A stretch of DNA of 64,000 nucleotides from Sphingobacterium tabacisoli (GCF_017908035.1 NZ_JAEQMU010000006.1:370804-434803); one strand, 5' to 3'. Counted from the stretch's first letter, positions 43,877-53,182 are shown. Notes: a model not told the origin generated them from the sequence alone. Numbers and translations are program-made.

Positions 43877-46669
43877 GTGAAAAAACTTTTTCTTTTGGAC
43901 GGGATGGCTCTTATCTACAGAGCGTACTTTGCACTCAACAAAGTTCCTAGGTTAACTTCATACGGACTCAATACCGGCGCTATAATGGGTTTTACAAACA
44001 CTTTACTAGATGTTTTAAAAAACCAAAACCCAAGCCATATTGCTGTTGTGTTTGATACAGCTGCGCCAACAAACCGGCATATTGAGTTTGAAGCGTATAA
44101 AGCAAACCGCCAAGAGATGCCGGAGGATCTTTCTAAATCGATACCGTATGTATTTAAATTGATTGAGGGTTTTAATATCCCTCTGATTACAAAAGATGGT
44201 TATGAGGCAGACGATATCATAGGCACCCTTGCCAAGGAAGCTGAAAAAGAAGGATTCACAGTATACTGTATGACACCAGATAAAGACTTTGGGCAACTCG
44301 TTTCGGAGAACATCTTTATTTATAAGCCTGCCCGAATGGGGAATGGTGCGGAAGTACAAGGTGTCCCAGAAATACTGGAGAAATGGGAAATAACTGACGT
44401 ATCTCAGGTAATCGATATTCTGGGACTCTGGGGAGATGCCGTAGATAACATACCTGGGATACCTGGGATTGGCGAAAAGACGGCTAAGAAACTGATACAA
44501 GAGTTTGGTAGTGTTGAAGGCATTATTGCCAATTCAGATAAACTGAAAGGAAAACAGAAAGAAAATGTAATCAATTACGCTGAGCAAGGATTAATTTCTA
44601 AAAAGCTGGCTACAATTCTTTTGGATGTTCCCGTAAAGCTGGACGAAGAACAACTACAGGTACAACCTCCAAATAAAGATATTCTCGAACCGTTATTTGC
44701 AGAACTAGAATTCAGGACACTGGGCAAACGCGTCTTTGGTGAAGAATTCTCTGTTGGAGATGCCACATCAAAAGCAACGTCAGGACAAATGGACCTCTTT
44801 GCGAGTGAACCAATGCTAGTAGAAGATAACACTTCTGCACCTTCAGTCGGTCCCAATAGCACGATTAAAGACACCGACCACACCTACATCCTGGTAGAAA
44901 GTGCCGAAGATATCAAAGATCTGGTAGCAGCGCTATCCAAACAACAAAAAATATGCTTCGATACGGAGTCCACTGGTGTAGATCCCCTATTAGCGGATAT
45001 TGTGGGCCTATCTTTCTCCTTTGAAAAAGGGAAAGCCTACTATGTGCCGACTCCTTCTGATAGAGAACAGGCTTTGGACATCGTGGCCCATTTTAAAACT
45101 GTATTTGAAAACAGTGCTATTCAAAAAATCGGACAGAATCTCAAATATGACATTCTGCTCCTTTCGCGATATAATATCACAGTACAAGGCGACCTGTTCG
45201 ATACGATGCTAGCACATTATCTAATTGATCCTGATACACGCCATGGCATGGATATCCTAGCGGAAACCTACCTAGGCTACACACCGATTTCCATAACAGA
45301 GCTCATCGGCAATAAAGGAAAAAACCAAGGCAATATGCGCGATGTACCCGTGGAGCAGGCGAAGGAATACGCAGCTGAGGATGCGGATATCACCTGGCAG
45401 CTATACGAAACATTTGCTCCACTCTTGTCTGAAACAGCAACTCAAGAGCTTGCAGAGAAAGTGGAATTCCCTTTGGTATATGTCCTTTCGGAAATGGAAA
45501 AAAATGGTGTTAAGATTAATATTGACACACTAAAAGTATTCTCACAATCCTTAGAGACAGACATTGCAACGCTAGAACAACGTATTTATGAGAAAACGGG
45601 TGTACAGTTCAATATTGCTTCGCCCAAACAGCTCGGCGAGGTTTTATTTGATAAACTGCAACTGGATCCGAAAGCCAAAAAGACAAAAACGGGGCAGTAT
45701 AAGACCGGAGAAGAGGTCTTACTAGCGCTAGCGCATAAATCTGATATCGTGCAGGACATTTTGGATTTTAGACAGTATCAGAAGCTAAAATCTACTTATG
45801 TAGACGCACTACCCAATCTAATAAACCCAGAAACAGGACTAATACACACCTCCTATAATCAGGCTGTAGCTGCTACGGGACGTTTAAGCTCGACCAATCC
45901 GAACTTGCAAAACATACCTATACGGACAGAAAAAGGTCGCGAAGTACGTAAGGCATTTGTGCCTCGATCGGAAGACCACATCATCCTATCTGCCGATTAT
46001 TCGCAGATCGAACTCCGAATTATGGCTGAATTAAGTCAAGATGAAAATATGCTGGAGGCATTTACATTAGGACACGATATCCATAAAGCAACAGCGGCTA
46101 GAGTATACGGTGTACCACTTGAGGAAGTAACCTCGGATCAACGTCGAAATGCAAAGGCTGTCAACTTTGGGATTATATATGGCCAGTCAGCTTTTGGACT
46201 CTCTCAAAATCTGGGCATATCCCGTAAGGAAGCGGCAGAGATTATCGACCAATATTTCACGCAGTACAAAGGAATCAAAAATTATATGTCCAAAGCAGTA
46301 GAGTCTGCAAAGGAAAAAGGTTATGCAGAAACTATCCTAAAACGAAGACGCTATTTAAGGGACATCAACTCGGCAAATATGACGGTGAGAGGATTTGCGG
46401 AGCGTAACGCGATAAACGCTCCAATACAGGGCTCTGCGGCTGACATGATTAAGATTGCCATGATACGCATTCAAAAGGATATTGAAGATCAGAAGCTAAT
46501 TGGAAAGATGATCATGCAGGTTCATGACGAACTTGTATTTGACGTACCTAAGCATGAGATCGATGCATTCAAGCAGATTATAACGGAGCGCATGACCAAA
46601 GCTATTGAACTTCGTGTACCGATTGAAGTCGAAATTGGCGAGGGGCCGAATTGGCTTGCGGCTCATTAG
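43877..46669 (+). CDS. polA: DNA polymerase I
   Basis: A 930-residue enzyme starting at GTG (MKKLFLLDGMALIYRAYFAL). Domains: a 5'-3' flap exonuclease (about 1-300, with YEADDIIGTLA, TPDKDFGQLV and GDAVDNIPGIPGIGEKTA). A 3'-5' exonuclease follows (about 330-520), with its catalytic residues intact: CFDTESTGVDP, QNLKYDILLL and YAAEDADITWQ. The polymerase domain has DYSQIELRIMAELSQDENM, NAKAVNFGIIYGQS and VHDELVFD. Because the DxE and YxxxD motifs are kept, proofreading should work, unlike in some thermophiles. Confidence 0.97.
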   Translation: MKKLFLLDGMALIYRAYFALNKVPRLTSYGLNTGAIMGFTNTLLDVLKNQNPSHIAVVFDTAAPTNRHIEFEAYKANRQEMPEDLSKSIPYVFKLIEGFNIPLITKDGYEADDIIGTLAKEAEKEGFTVYCMTPDKDFGQLVSENIFIYKPARMGNGAEVQGVPEILEKWEITDVSQVIDILGLWGDAVDNIPGIPGIGEKTAKKLIQEFGSVEGIIANSDKLKGKQKENVINYAEQGLISKKLATILLDVPVKLDEEQLQVQPPNKDILEPLFAELEFRTLGKRVFGEEFSVGDATSKATSGQMDLFASEPMLVEDNTSAPSVGPNSTIKDTDHTYILVESAEDIKDLVAALSKQQKICFDTESTGVDPLLADIVGLSFSFEKGKAYYVPTPSDREQALDIVAHFKTVFENSAIQKIGQNLKYDILLLSRYNITVQGDLFDTMLAHYLIDPDTRHGMDILAETYLGYTPISITELIGNKGKNQGNMRDVPVEQAKEYAAEDADITWQLYETFAPLLSETATQELAEKVEFPLVYVLSEMEKNGVKINIDTLKVFSQSLETDIATLEQRIYEKTGVQFNIASPKQLGEVLFDKLQLDPKAKKTKTGQYKTGEEVLLALAHKSDIVQDILDFRQYQKLKSTYVDALPNLINPETGLIHTSYNQAVAATGRLSSTNPNLQNIPIRTEKGREVRKAFVPRSEDHIILSADYSQIELRIMAELSQDENMLEAFTLGHDIHKATAARVYGVPLEEVTSDQRRNAKAVNFGIIYGQSAFGLSQNLGISRKEAAEIIDQYFTQYKGIKNYMSKAVESAKEKGYAETILKRRRYLRDINSANMTVRGFAERNAINAPIQGSAADMIKIAMIRIQKDIEDQKLIGKMIMQVHDELVFDVPKHEIDAFKQIITERMTKAIELRVPIEVEIGEGPNWLAAH

Positions 46670-46704
46670 ATCGATTCAGAAAAAGAATATTTAAAGGAAG
46701 AGGG

Positions 46705-47832
46705 ATGAAAAAAACAGCTTATTTGATTACGCTTTTGTGCACTATCCTTTTACAAGGGATTAACGCACAAGACAACAGGTCATTATATTTCGAAGACGCA
46801 CCTAATAATATGATGCGCTTCTATTTTGATCAGAACTATTTTCTGGTCGACAAAAACTGTGAATTCAAATATTTTGAACGGGTATCTGCTTTCGATAAAA
46901 AAACGAACAAATTTGAGGGGGGATTTAAAGATTTTGACCTTAACGGTCGCCTAATCCTAACAGGACATTACCAAGAGGGCAAAAAGCAGGGGGAATTTAA
47001 AGCATTCCATCCCAATGGAGCCCTCAAATGGGAAACAAACTTTATAAATGATGCGCCCTCGGGTTCTTGGAAGTACTATTATCCGGATGGCAAACCAATG
47101 CTTTTTATCACCATAACCCCAAACGACTTTTATATAAATCAATACTGGAATAGAGAAGGAAACCAATTGGTCAAGGACGGAGAAGGAAAATACGACATCG
47201 ACCTTCCTATTGTCGGCTTTACAGACCACGGATATACAAAATTCAACCGGCAGGGAAAAGTAAAAAATGGACAACCGGATGGCATATGGTACATATCGTT
47301 CGTGGATGAGAGAAAACGGCGGGATACACACCTTTTATGTATTGAACAATATGAGAATGGCCGTTTAAATGGTAAGAATTTTGAAGAGGGATTTGAGCAC
47401 TTGCTCATTGCAGAAGAGGATTTTGTATTTACACCCAATGATTATTTTCCTCGGGCAGAATTCATGCTCAGTAAAAGATGCTCATTTGATGAATTTACGG
47501 GATTTAATATTTTTATCGCAAACAAATTTACGAAGTACTTAAGCGAGGCCGGTTATTCCAATAATCAGGATGTGCAGAAGGAAATAACCTACGTTGTCAA
47601 CGTTTCGAAAACTGGTGTTCCTTCTTCTGCAAAATTGGAAAACATCGCATCTTTCTCCAAGGAAGAACGGTTTCATTTCAATCAGATGATTAACCAAATC
47701 GGGTATTACCTCCCTTCATATGAACAAAACAGCCCTATCTCGGATATACTTACGATAAAATTTGTAATACAGTCTCAGGGCGGTACAATACACATATCTC
47801 CTGTACAGATACAACGCGAAAAGGGTTTGTAG
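46705..47832 (+). CDS. Secreted MORN-repeat protein (YwqK-like)
   Basis: A 375-residue protein from the ATG at 46705 (MKKTAYLITLLCTILLQGINAQ, a signal peptide). Longer readings use a TTG inside polA and are unlikely. Repeats near residues 55-125 read GGFKDFDLNGRLILTGHYQE and GEFKAFHPNGALKWETNF, then GSWKYYYPDGKPM, typical of MORN/YwqK repeats. Towards the end, ITYVVNVSKTGVPSSAKLEN followed by a TIKFVIQS close resembles a TonB C-terminal fold; that is tentative. It starts 35 nt after polA. Function unknown. Confidence 0.78.
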   Translation: MKKTAYLITLLCTILLQGINAQDNRSLYFEDAPNNMMRFYFDQNYFLVDKNCEFKYFERVSAFDKKTNKFEGGFKDFDLNGRLILTGHYQEGKKQGEFKAFHPNGALKWETNFINDAPSGSWKYYYPDGKPMLFITITPNDFYINQYWNREGNQLVKDGEGKYDIDLPIVGFTDHGYTKFNRQGKVKNGQPDGIWYISFVDERKRRDTHLLCIEQYENGRLNGKNFEEGFEHLLIAEEDFVFTPNDYFPRAEFMLSKRCSFDEFTGFNIFIANKFTKYLSEAGYSNNQDVQKEITYVVNVSKTGVPSSAKLENIASFSKEERFHFNQMINQIGYYLPSYEQNSPISDILTIKFVIQSQGGTIHISPVQIQREKGL

Positions 47833-47852
47833 GATATTTACTTGAATTTATC

Positions 47853-47860
47853 TATGTTTG
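47853..47860 (+). promoter_or_regulatory. -7 element of psd
   Basis: TATGTTTG, an exact TAnnTTTG, 33 nt before the psd ATG, with a TTG 23 nt upstream. Confidence 0.45.
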
Positions 47861-47893
47861 CAAAATAAAAGAGCTTTAAAATAAAGATTGACC

Positions 47894-48547
47894 ATGAAAT
47901 TTCACAAAGAAGGATATACCAGTTTAGCGTTAGTTGTTCTATTTATATTCATCATCAATGCTGTTGCAAATTATTATGATGCCAATCTTATCATAAAATG
48001 GTTCTTGTATCTTGTTTCGGCCTTTTTATTCGTTACCATCGTACAATTTTTTAGGAGCCCAATTAAGAAGATTCAAACCGACGAAAATGTTGTTTTGTGT
48101 CCCGCTGATGGCAAGGTGGTTGTAATCGAAGAAACGGAAGAAACTGAATATTTTAATGATAGACGAATCCAGGTTTCCATTTTTATGTCACCAATAAATG
48201 TACACGTAAACAGGAACCCCGTCTCTGGTATAGTATCTTTTTTCAAATACCACCCCGGAAAGTTTTTGGTAGCATGGCATCCAAAGTCATCTACAGAAAA
48301 TGAACGCACGACAGTGGTTGTTAAAAAAGCAAATGGCGTGGAGGTATTATTCCGTCAGATTGCCGGTGCGCTAGCGCGTCGAATAGTATGGTATGTAAAA
48401 GAAAATCAAGCTGTTCAACAAGGTGAAGAGTTTGGTTTCATTAAATTTGGTTCACGTGTGGATCTTTTCTTACCCCTAGGAACGAAAATCGATGTAGCCA
48501 TCGGTGACAAGGTCGTCGGAGGAAAAACTGTTATCGCTAGGTTTTAA
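47894..48547 (+). CDS. psd: Phosphatidylserine decarboxylase (short, archaeal-like type)
   Basis: A 217-residue enzyme making phosphatidylethanolamine from phosphatidylserine at the inner membrane. Two N-terminal helices (about 10-27 and 33-51) are followed by the decarboxylase core: CPADGKVV (69-76) with D72, FMSPINVHVNRNPVSG and, near the end, FGSRVDLFLP. The G186-S187 bond in FGSR is the expected self-cleavage site giving a pyruvoyl serine. The ATG at 47894 is preferred over a TTG two codons upstream. No pssA gene is adjacent in the window. Confidence 0.92.
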   Translation: MKFHKEGYTSLALVVLFIFIINAVANYYDANLIIKWFLYLVSAFLFVTIVQFFRSPIKKIQTDENVVLCPADGKVVVIEETEETEYFNDRRIQVSIFMSPINVHVNRNPVSGIVSFFKYHPGKFLVAWHPKSSTENERTTVVVKKANGVEVLFRQIAGALARRIVWYVKENQAVQQGEEFGFIKFGSRVDLFLPLGTKIDVAIGDKVVGGKTVIARF

Positions 48548-48578
48548 TATTAAATTAACATTAATATACCTATTTTTA
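48544..48578 (+). promoter_or_regulatory. Degenerate Pho-box-like promoter of the histidine kinase gene
   Basis: TTAATA (48544-48549) and TTAACA (48555-48560) lie 11 bp apart. After 10 nt comes TATTTTTA (48571-48578), 7 of 8 matches to TAnnTTTG. The layout copies the clearer promoter at 49711-49744. The region is AT-rich, so confidence is low. Confidence 0.35.
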
Positions 48579-48655
48579 GCCATGTAACAGTCTAGATAAT
48601 GCTTCATAGACCAATTTTTGTTACAATTGAACATTAATTAATATAAAAGGTCTTT

Positions 48656-49690
48656 ATGAATTTCAGGCTACTCGTTTTTTACATCTCTTTAGTAATTTCC
48701 CTGACTGTAGCTCTGGTAAGCATGTATTATGAAAGGAGTTGGAATCACTTTTTCATACTACTAGCGGTATCTTTTGTAGTCTCGTTCATAATCCTTAACA
48801 ATGTATTACATCAATATATCAACAACCGGATTAGTAATATATACAAACTAATCCGTAGCCTAAAACTAGGCAAGGATATGAAAGAAGTGCTTGCTGAGCA
48901 CGCCAGCGATGACCCTATAAAGGGAGCAGAACAGGAAGTTAGGGACTGGGCAAAACAAAAGTCTACAGAAATCGACCAACTTAAAGCCCAGGAAAAATTC
49001 CGAAGGGAATTTTTGTCAAATATTTCGCATGAGTTCAAAACGCCTCTCTTTGCTATACAAGGATATATAGAAACGTTACAGGATGGAATGATTGCAGACG
49101 ATCCGGATATGGCATTGGTATTTTTAGACAAAGCCGCAAAAAATATTGACCGTCTCACCTACCTAATCAATGATCTGGATGAAATTTCTAAATTGGAATC
49201 AGGAAAAATATCCCTCAATATTCAAAAATTCGATATCGTCGAATTGATCCACGAAACCATTGATCATCTAATTGATAAAGCTAATAGACATAACATCAAG
49301 ATTGTATTTAACACAAAGTCGAACCAAGCAATTCAAGTAAAGGGCGATCGACTGAAAATACAGCAAGTCTTAATCAATCTAATTGACAATTCTTTGAAAT
49401 ACGGGAAGAACGGAGGAAAAACGACTGTTAGTATATTCCCTCTTCTGGATCAAATATTAATTGAAGTAACAGACAACGGCTATGGTATAGAGGAAAAAAA
49501 TCTGCCTCGTGTATTTGAGCGCTTCTTCCGAACGGACAAAAGTAGATCTCGTGACATTGGAGGATCTGGTCTTGGTCTTTCTATTGTCAAACATATATTG
49601 GAAGCACATCAACAAACCGTTAATGTGCGCAGTACAGAAGGAATAGGCACTACCTTTGGCTTTACACTATCCAAATCAAAGAACATTTAA
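48656..49690 (+). CDS. PhoR-type sensor histidine kinase
   Basis: A 344-residue kinase. Two membrane helices (about 4-23 and 29-49) with almost no periplasmic loop precede a linker. Then comes the dimerisation/phosphoacceptor helix FLSNISHEFKTPLFAIQG (H125) and the ATPase with NLIDNSLKYG (N box), TDNGYGIEEKNL (G1), FERFFRTDKSR (F box) and GGSGLGLSIVKH (G2). All catalytic boxes are present. The lack of a sensing loop suits PhoR, which senses phosphate through Pst/PhoU. No response regulator gene lies next to it. It sits just upstream of the PhoU-like and Pit genes. Confidence 0.88.
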   Translation: MNFRLLVFYISLVISLTVALVSMYYERSWNHFFILLAVSFVVSFIILNNVLHQYINNRISNIYKLIRSLKLGKDMKEVLAEHASDDPIKGAEQEVRDWAKQKSTEIDQLKAQEKFRREFLSNISHEFKTPLFAIQGYIETLQDGMIADDPDMALVFLDKAAKNIDRLTYLINDLDEISKLESGKISLNIQKFDIVELIHETIDHLIDKANRHNIKIVFNTKSNQAIQVKGDRLKIQQVLINLIDNSLKYGKNGGKTTVSIFPLLDQILIEVTDNGYGIEEKNLPRVFERFFRTDKSRSRDIGGSGLGLSIVKHILEAHQQTVNVRSTEGIGTTFGFTLSKSKNI

Positions 49691-49710
49691 TTGGCCAATC
49701 TTTATCAAAC

Positions 49711-49744
49711 TTAACATTAACTTAACATTAAGATTATACTTTTG
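49711..49744 (+). promoter_or_regulatory. Pho-box-like direct repeat and promoter of the PhoU/Pit genes
   Basis: TTAACATTAACTTAACATTA holds two TTAACA hexamers (49711-49716 and 49722-49727) with an 11-bp period, the arrangement bound by PhoB/PhoP-type regulators. Nine bases after the second repeat unit (TTAACAT) comes TACTTTTG (49737-49744), an exact TAnnTTTG. The repeats replace the -33 TTG, as at activator-dependent promoters. The ATG is at 49763. Confidence 0.65.
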
Positions 49745-49762
49745 CATCAAAATAAAAGTATT

Positions 49763-50410
49763 ATGTCTTTAAATAGCATTTTTCAGTACTTTGTCCCAAA
49801 GGACAAAAAATTCTTCCCTCTGTTTGAGCAGGCTGGCGCTAACCTTATTGAAATGGCGAAGCTGTTAAATATCTCGGTAAATAGCACTAATCTAGAAGAA
49901 AGAAAAGAGCTTTCTAAAAAGCTTGAAGACCTGGAGCATGTTGGTGATAACATCACCCACCAGATACATTTAGAACTTGGCCGTAATTTTATTACTCCTT
50001 TTGACCGCGAAGACATACATGCCTTAGCGAGCTCTCTTGATGACGTAGCTGATTTTATACATGGAGCCTCCAATAGGATGCAACTATATAATGTGGAGCA
50101 ACCGACTCAACCGATGATCGAAATCACGGCTTTGATTCTAGAAGCAACTGAGCATGTTGCCAAAGCTTTGTTCGAATTAAAGGACTTGAAAAACATTCGT
50201 AATATCACGGACTCTTGTGTGCGCATCAACAGTGTTGAAAACAAAGCTGACTATATTTTTGATAAAGCTGTTGCAGATCTTTTCGAGTATGAAAAAGATG
50301 CAATATCTCTTATCAAACAAAAAGAAGTTTTATCCGCAATGGAAGACGCAACCGACAAATGTGAGGATGTGGCAAATGTACTGGAAAGTATCCTTGTTAA
50401 AAACGCCTAA
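49763..50410 (+). CDS. PhoU-like (DUF47/TIGR00153-type) phosphate regulator
   Basis: A 215-residue helical protein from the ATG at 49763 (MSLNSIFQYFVPKDKKFFPL). An upstream TTG overlaps the -7 element and is rejected. DUF47 marks are FFPLFEQAGANLIEMAK, EHVGDNITHQIHLELGRNFI and TPFDREDIHALASSLDDVAD. DUF47 proteins resemble PhoU and are nearly always coupled to Pit transporters, as here (34 nt). Confidence 0.93.
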   Translation: MSLNSIFQYFVPKDKKFFPLFEQAGANLIEMAKLLNISVNSTNLEERKELSKKLEDLEHVGDNITHQIHLELGRNFITPFDREDIHALASSLDDVADFIHGASNRMQLYNVEQPTQPMIEITALILEATEHVAKALFELKDLKNIRNITDSCVRINSVENKADYIFDKAVADLFEYEKDAISLIKQKEVLSAMEDATDKCEDVANVLESILVKNA

Positions 50411-50444
50411 TGGTGACACGCTAACTATACATAATTAATTTATT

Positions 50445-51455
50445 ATGATTACGACTTTATTAGTTGTTGTTATCGTGCTGGCAATAGCTTTTGATTATAT
50501 CAATGGTTTTCACGATGCAGCCAATTCAATTGCAACTATCGTATCGACAAAAGTGTTGACGCCCTTTGTAGCTGTACTCTGGGCCGCTCTATTCAATTTT
50601 GTTGCATACTTTGTATTTACAGACCATAAGGTAGCCAACACGATAGCAAAGACAGTTATAGATGAATATATCACGTTAGAAGTAATATTTGCTGGACTTG
50701 TCGCAGCCATATCCTGGAATCTATTTACATGGTATTACGGCATACCTTCTTCTTCATCGCATACCTTAATTGGTGGATTTGCAGGATCTGGAATGGCCTA
50801 CGCCTTATTTCTTGGAGCAAATCCAATAGAAGCTATAAACCTAGGAGCTACTTTAAAAATTCTATCTTTTATTGTACTAGCTCCCGTAATTGGTATGACG
50901 ATAGCCATTATAGTAACACTTATCATTATCAACATCTGCAAAAAAACAAGGCCTAGCGTTGCGGAGCGCTGGTTTAAATTTTTACAACTGGTCTCTTCTG
51001 CAGGTTTGAGTTTTGCTCATGGTGGAAATGATGCACAAAAAGTAATGGGAATAATCGCAACCGCATTGATAGCACAGGGTGTAATCGGAAGTTTTGAGGA
51101 GATGCCGGAATGGGTTCCACTTTCTTGTTATGTTGCAATTGCAGCAGGTACCATGAGTGGCGGGTGGAAAATTGTAAAAACAATGGGCACAAAGATTACG
51201 AAAGTGACACCACTGGAAGGAGTCAGTGCTGAAACAGCTGGTGCAGTGACACTAGGAATTACAGAGCATTTTGGTATACCGGCATCCACAACACATACTA
51301 TCACAGGAGCCATTATTGGGGTCGGAGTGGTAAAAAGAGTCTCCGCTGTACGGTGGGGTGTGACGATAAGCTTGCTATGGGCGTGGATATTGACTATTCC
51401 GGTAAGTGCTATCTTAGGTGGCTTGACCTTAGCCATTATACACTATATACTTTAA
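50445..51455 (+). CDS. pit: Inorganic phosphate transporter, PiT family
   Basis: A 336-residue membrane protein. The inverted duplicated PiT motifs are visible: FDYINGFHDAANSIATIVST (about 17-36) and FAHGGNDAQKVMGIIATALI (about 191-210), both with the GxxDAxN-like core. SSSHTLIGGFAGSGMA and PASTTHTITGAIIGVG are the second conserved pair. It imports metal phosphate using the proton gradient. It belongs with the PhoU-like gene upstream and ends in a terminator. Confidence 0.95.
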   Translation: MITTLLVVVIVLAIAFDYINGFHDAANSIATIVSTKVLTPFVAVLWAALFNFVAYFVFTDHKVANTIAKTVIDEYITLEVIFAGLVAAISWNLFTWYYGIPSSSSHTLIGGFAGSGMAYALFLGANPIEAINLGATLKILSFIVLAPVIGMTIAIIVTLIIINICKKTRPSVAERWFKFLQLVSSAGLSFAHGGNDAQKVMGIIATALIAQGVIGSFEEMPEWVPLSCYVAIAAGTMSGGWKIVKTMGTKITKVTPLEGVSAETAGAVTLGITEHFGIPASTTHTITGAIIGVGVVKRVSAVRWGVTISLLWAWILTIPVSAILGGLTLAIIHYIL

Positions 51456-51493
51456 TAGTCTGATTTTTGCAATCATTTTGAACAGAATATGTT

Positions 51494-51533
51494 AGGTAAT
51501 GTAGCGCAAAAGCTACATTACCTTTCTTTTTTT
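51494..51533 (+). terminator. Terminator of the PhoU/Pit unit
   Basis: A 12-bp perfect stem AGGTAATGTAGC (51494-51505) / GCTACATTACCT (51512-51523) and a T-rich tail. Confidence 0.9.
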
Positions 51534-51724
51534 ATCGAATGACAAACAAATTTGAGTGAAATATTTGCTATATAACAGACAAATAAGTAATTTTACCTAT
51601 TATTTAACAAGGGACGGGGGCAAAAATTAATTTTCATTGTAATTTATTTTTTTGGCACCGTTATTGTTAAGTTATGTTAAAAATGAGAACAATTAAAAAT
51701 TTTAATAACCTTAAACAAAAGAGT

Positions 51725-53119
51725 ATGAACTATTCTACAATTAAAAAAACAGCTGTTGCAGCTTCTTTAGTAGCCGCTTTAGGTTTTGCTGAAACTGCTC
51801 AAGCTCAAACTCCAACTGTATTTGGTGGTAGATCACAATACAGAACTTGGTCTATCGGAGTACAAGGTGGTATCACTACGCCTAACACTTTAATCGGTGG
51901 TAACAATGCTTTTGGTCAAAAAGTAGGTTACTTCCAAAATAAAGTAGGTGAGTACTATGGTTTGACTGTTCGCAAGCAATTCTCTCACCTATTTGGTTTA
52001 GAGGTTGAAGCTAACCGTGGTAAAATCAAATCTTTCAACAAAAACAACGCTTTCGAAGCTGGTTCTGGTGCTACTGGAGCAGGTACAGCGAAGTCTGTTG
52101 AAACTTCTGTAAACTGGGCAGCTAGCTTAAACGGTGTATTCCAATTAGGAACTATCGACTTCTTGAGAAGAGAAAATGCTGTTAACTTCTACGCTAAAGT
52201 AGGTTTAGGAGCTTTCGCTTACAACCCAGTTCAATTCGCAAACAACGAATTTGGTGGTGGCGAAGTTTACAACAACAAAGACAAATGGGGTGATGATATT
52301 TTTGGAGACAGAGAGCACAAAGGAGATAGAAAAGACCGTCTAGGTATGATCGTTCCTGTTGGTGTTGGTGCTAAATTCAAATTATCTGAAGTTGTTGCCT
52401 TGAACTTAGGTTACACAATGAACTTCACTGATGAGGCATTATTATACGGACCAAACAGACACGGAGATTCTAAACAACGTTTTGCTAACGTATATGGTGG
52501 TCTAGAGTTTACATTAGGTTCAAAAGACAAACAAAACTTGACTTTTGCTAATCCAGTTGCTACTATGTATGATGAGTTGAGAGACCCATCTTTACGTAAC
52601 GAAGTTGAAGCATTAAAACAACGCGTTTCTTCATTAGAAGGTACTGTTGATGCTTTAGGAAAAGATTCAGATGGTGACGGTGTGCCAGATAAATTTGACA
52701 AATGTCCTAACACTCCTGCTGGTACAGTAGTTGATGGTTCTGGATGTCCTATCAAATTCCCTGAGCAAGTTGTAGCTCCAGGTGCTACTACAGGTGCTTA
52801 CTACGCTCCTATTCAATTCGAGTTTGATAGCTCAGTATTGAAAACTGAATCATACGGTACATTAGATAAATTAGCTAAAGAAATCCGTGATGCTAAATCA
52901 TCAGTTACTTTAGACGGTTATGCATCTTCAGAAGGTTCTGAAGCTTACAACGTAAGTTTATCTAAAGATCGTGCTAACGCGGTAAAACAATACTTAGTAA
53001 ATGCTGGTGTATCTGCATCTAGCATCAATGCTAACGGTTACGGAGAAGCAAATCCAATTGCATCTAACGCAACTGAAGCTGGTCGTGTTCAAAACCGTCG
53101 TGTTGAGATCAAAAAATAA
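51725..53119 (+). CDS. OmpA-family outer-membrane porin with TSP3-like calcium repeat
   Basis: A 464-residue protein from the ATG at 51725 (MNYSTIKKTAVAASLVAALG, signal ending AQAQ). Domains: an N-terminal eight-stranded-type barrel (about 25-270). A short coiled segment (EVEALKQRVSSLEGTVDAL) and a TSP3-like repeat (DSDGDGVPDKFDKCPNTPAG) follow. The C-terminal peptidoglycan-binding OmpA domain (about 350-464) has FEFDSSVLKTESYGTLDKLA and RVQNRRVEIKK. Codon use is strongly biased to GGT, GCT, TTA and AAC compared with neighbours, which suggests very high expression. It has its own terminator. Confidence 0.95.
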   Translation: MNYSTIKKTAVAASLVAALGFAETAQAQTPTVFGGRSQYRTWSIGVQGGITTPNTLIGGNNAFGQKVGYFQNKVGEYYGLTVRKQFSHLFGLEVEANRGKIKSFNKNNAFEAGSGATGAGTAKSVETSVNWAASLNGVFQLGTIDFLRRENAVNFYAKVGLGAFAYNPVQFANNEFGGGEVYNNKDKWGDDIFGDREHKGDRKDRLGMIVPVGVGAKFKLSEVVALNLGYTMNFTDEALLYGPNRHGDSKQRFANVYGGLEFTLGSKDKQNLTFANPVATMYDELRDPSLRNEVEALKQRVSSLEGTVDALGKDSDGDGVPDKFDKCPNTPAGTVVDGSGCPIKFPEQVVAPGATTGAYYAPIQFEFDSSVLKTESYGTLDKLAKEIRDAKSSVTLDGYASSEGSEAYNVSLSKDRANAVKQYLVNAGVSASSINANGYGEANPIASNATEAGRVQNRRVEIKK

Positions 53120-53150
53120 TCATACATAACGTATAATTATTAAGTATAAT

Positions 53151-53182
53151 AAGCCGTCCCGAAATTCGGGACGGCTTTGTTT
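53151..53182 (+). terminator. Terminator of the OmpA-family gene
   Basis: A GC-rich stem, AAGCCGTCCCGAA (53151-53163) with TTCGGGACGGCTT (53165-53177), followed by TTGTTTA. Confidence 0.88.

Noticed and set aside
46651..46704. TTG start for the MORN-repeat gene inside polA
   Set aside because: It would put 18 charged residues before a perfectly good signal peptide that begins at the ATG at 46705.
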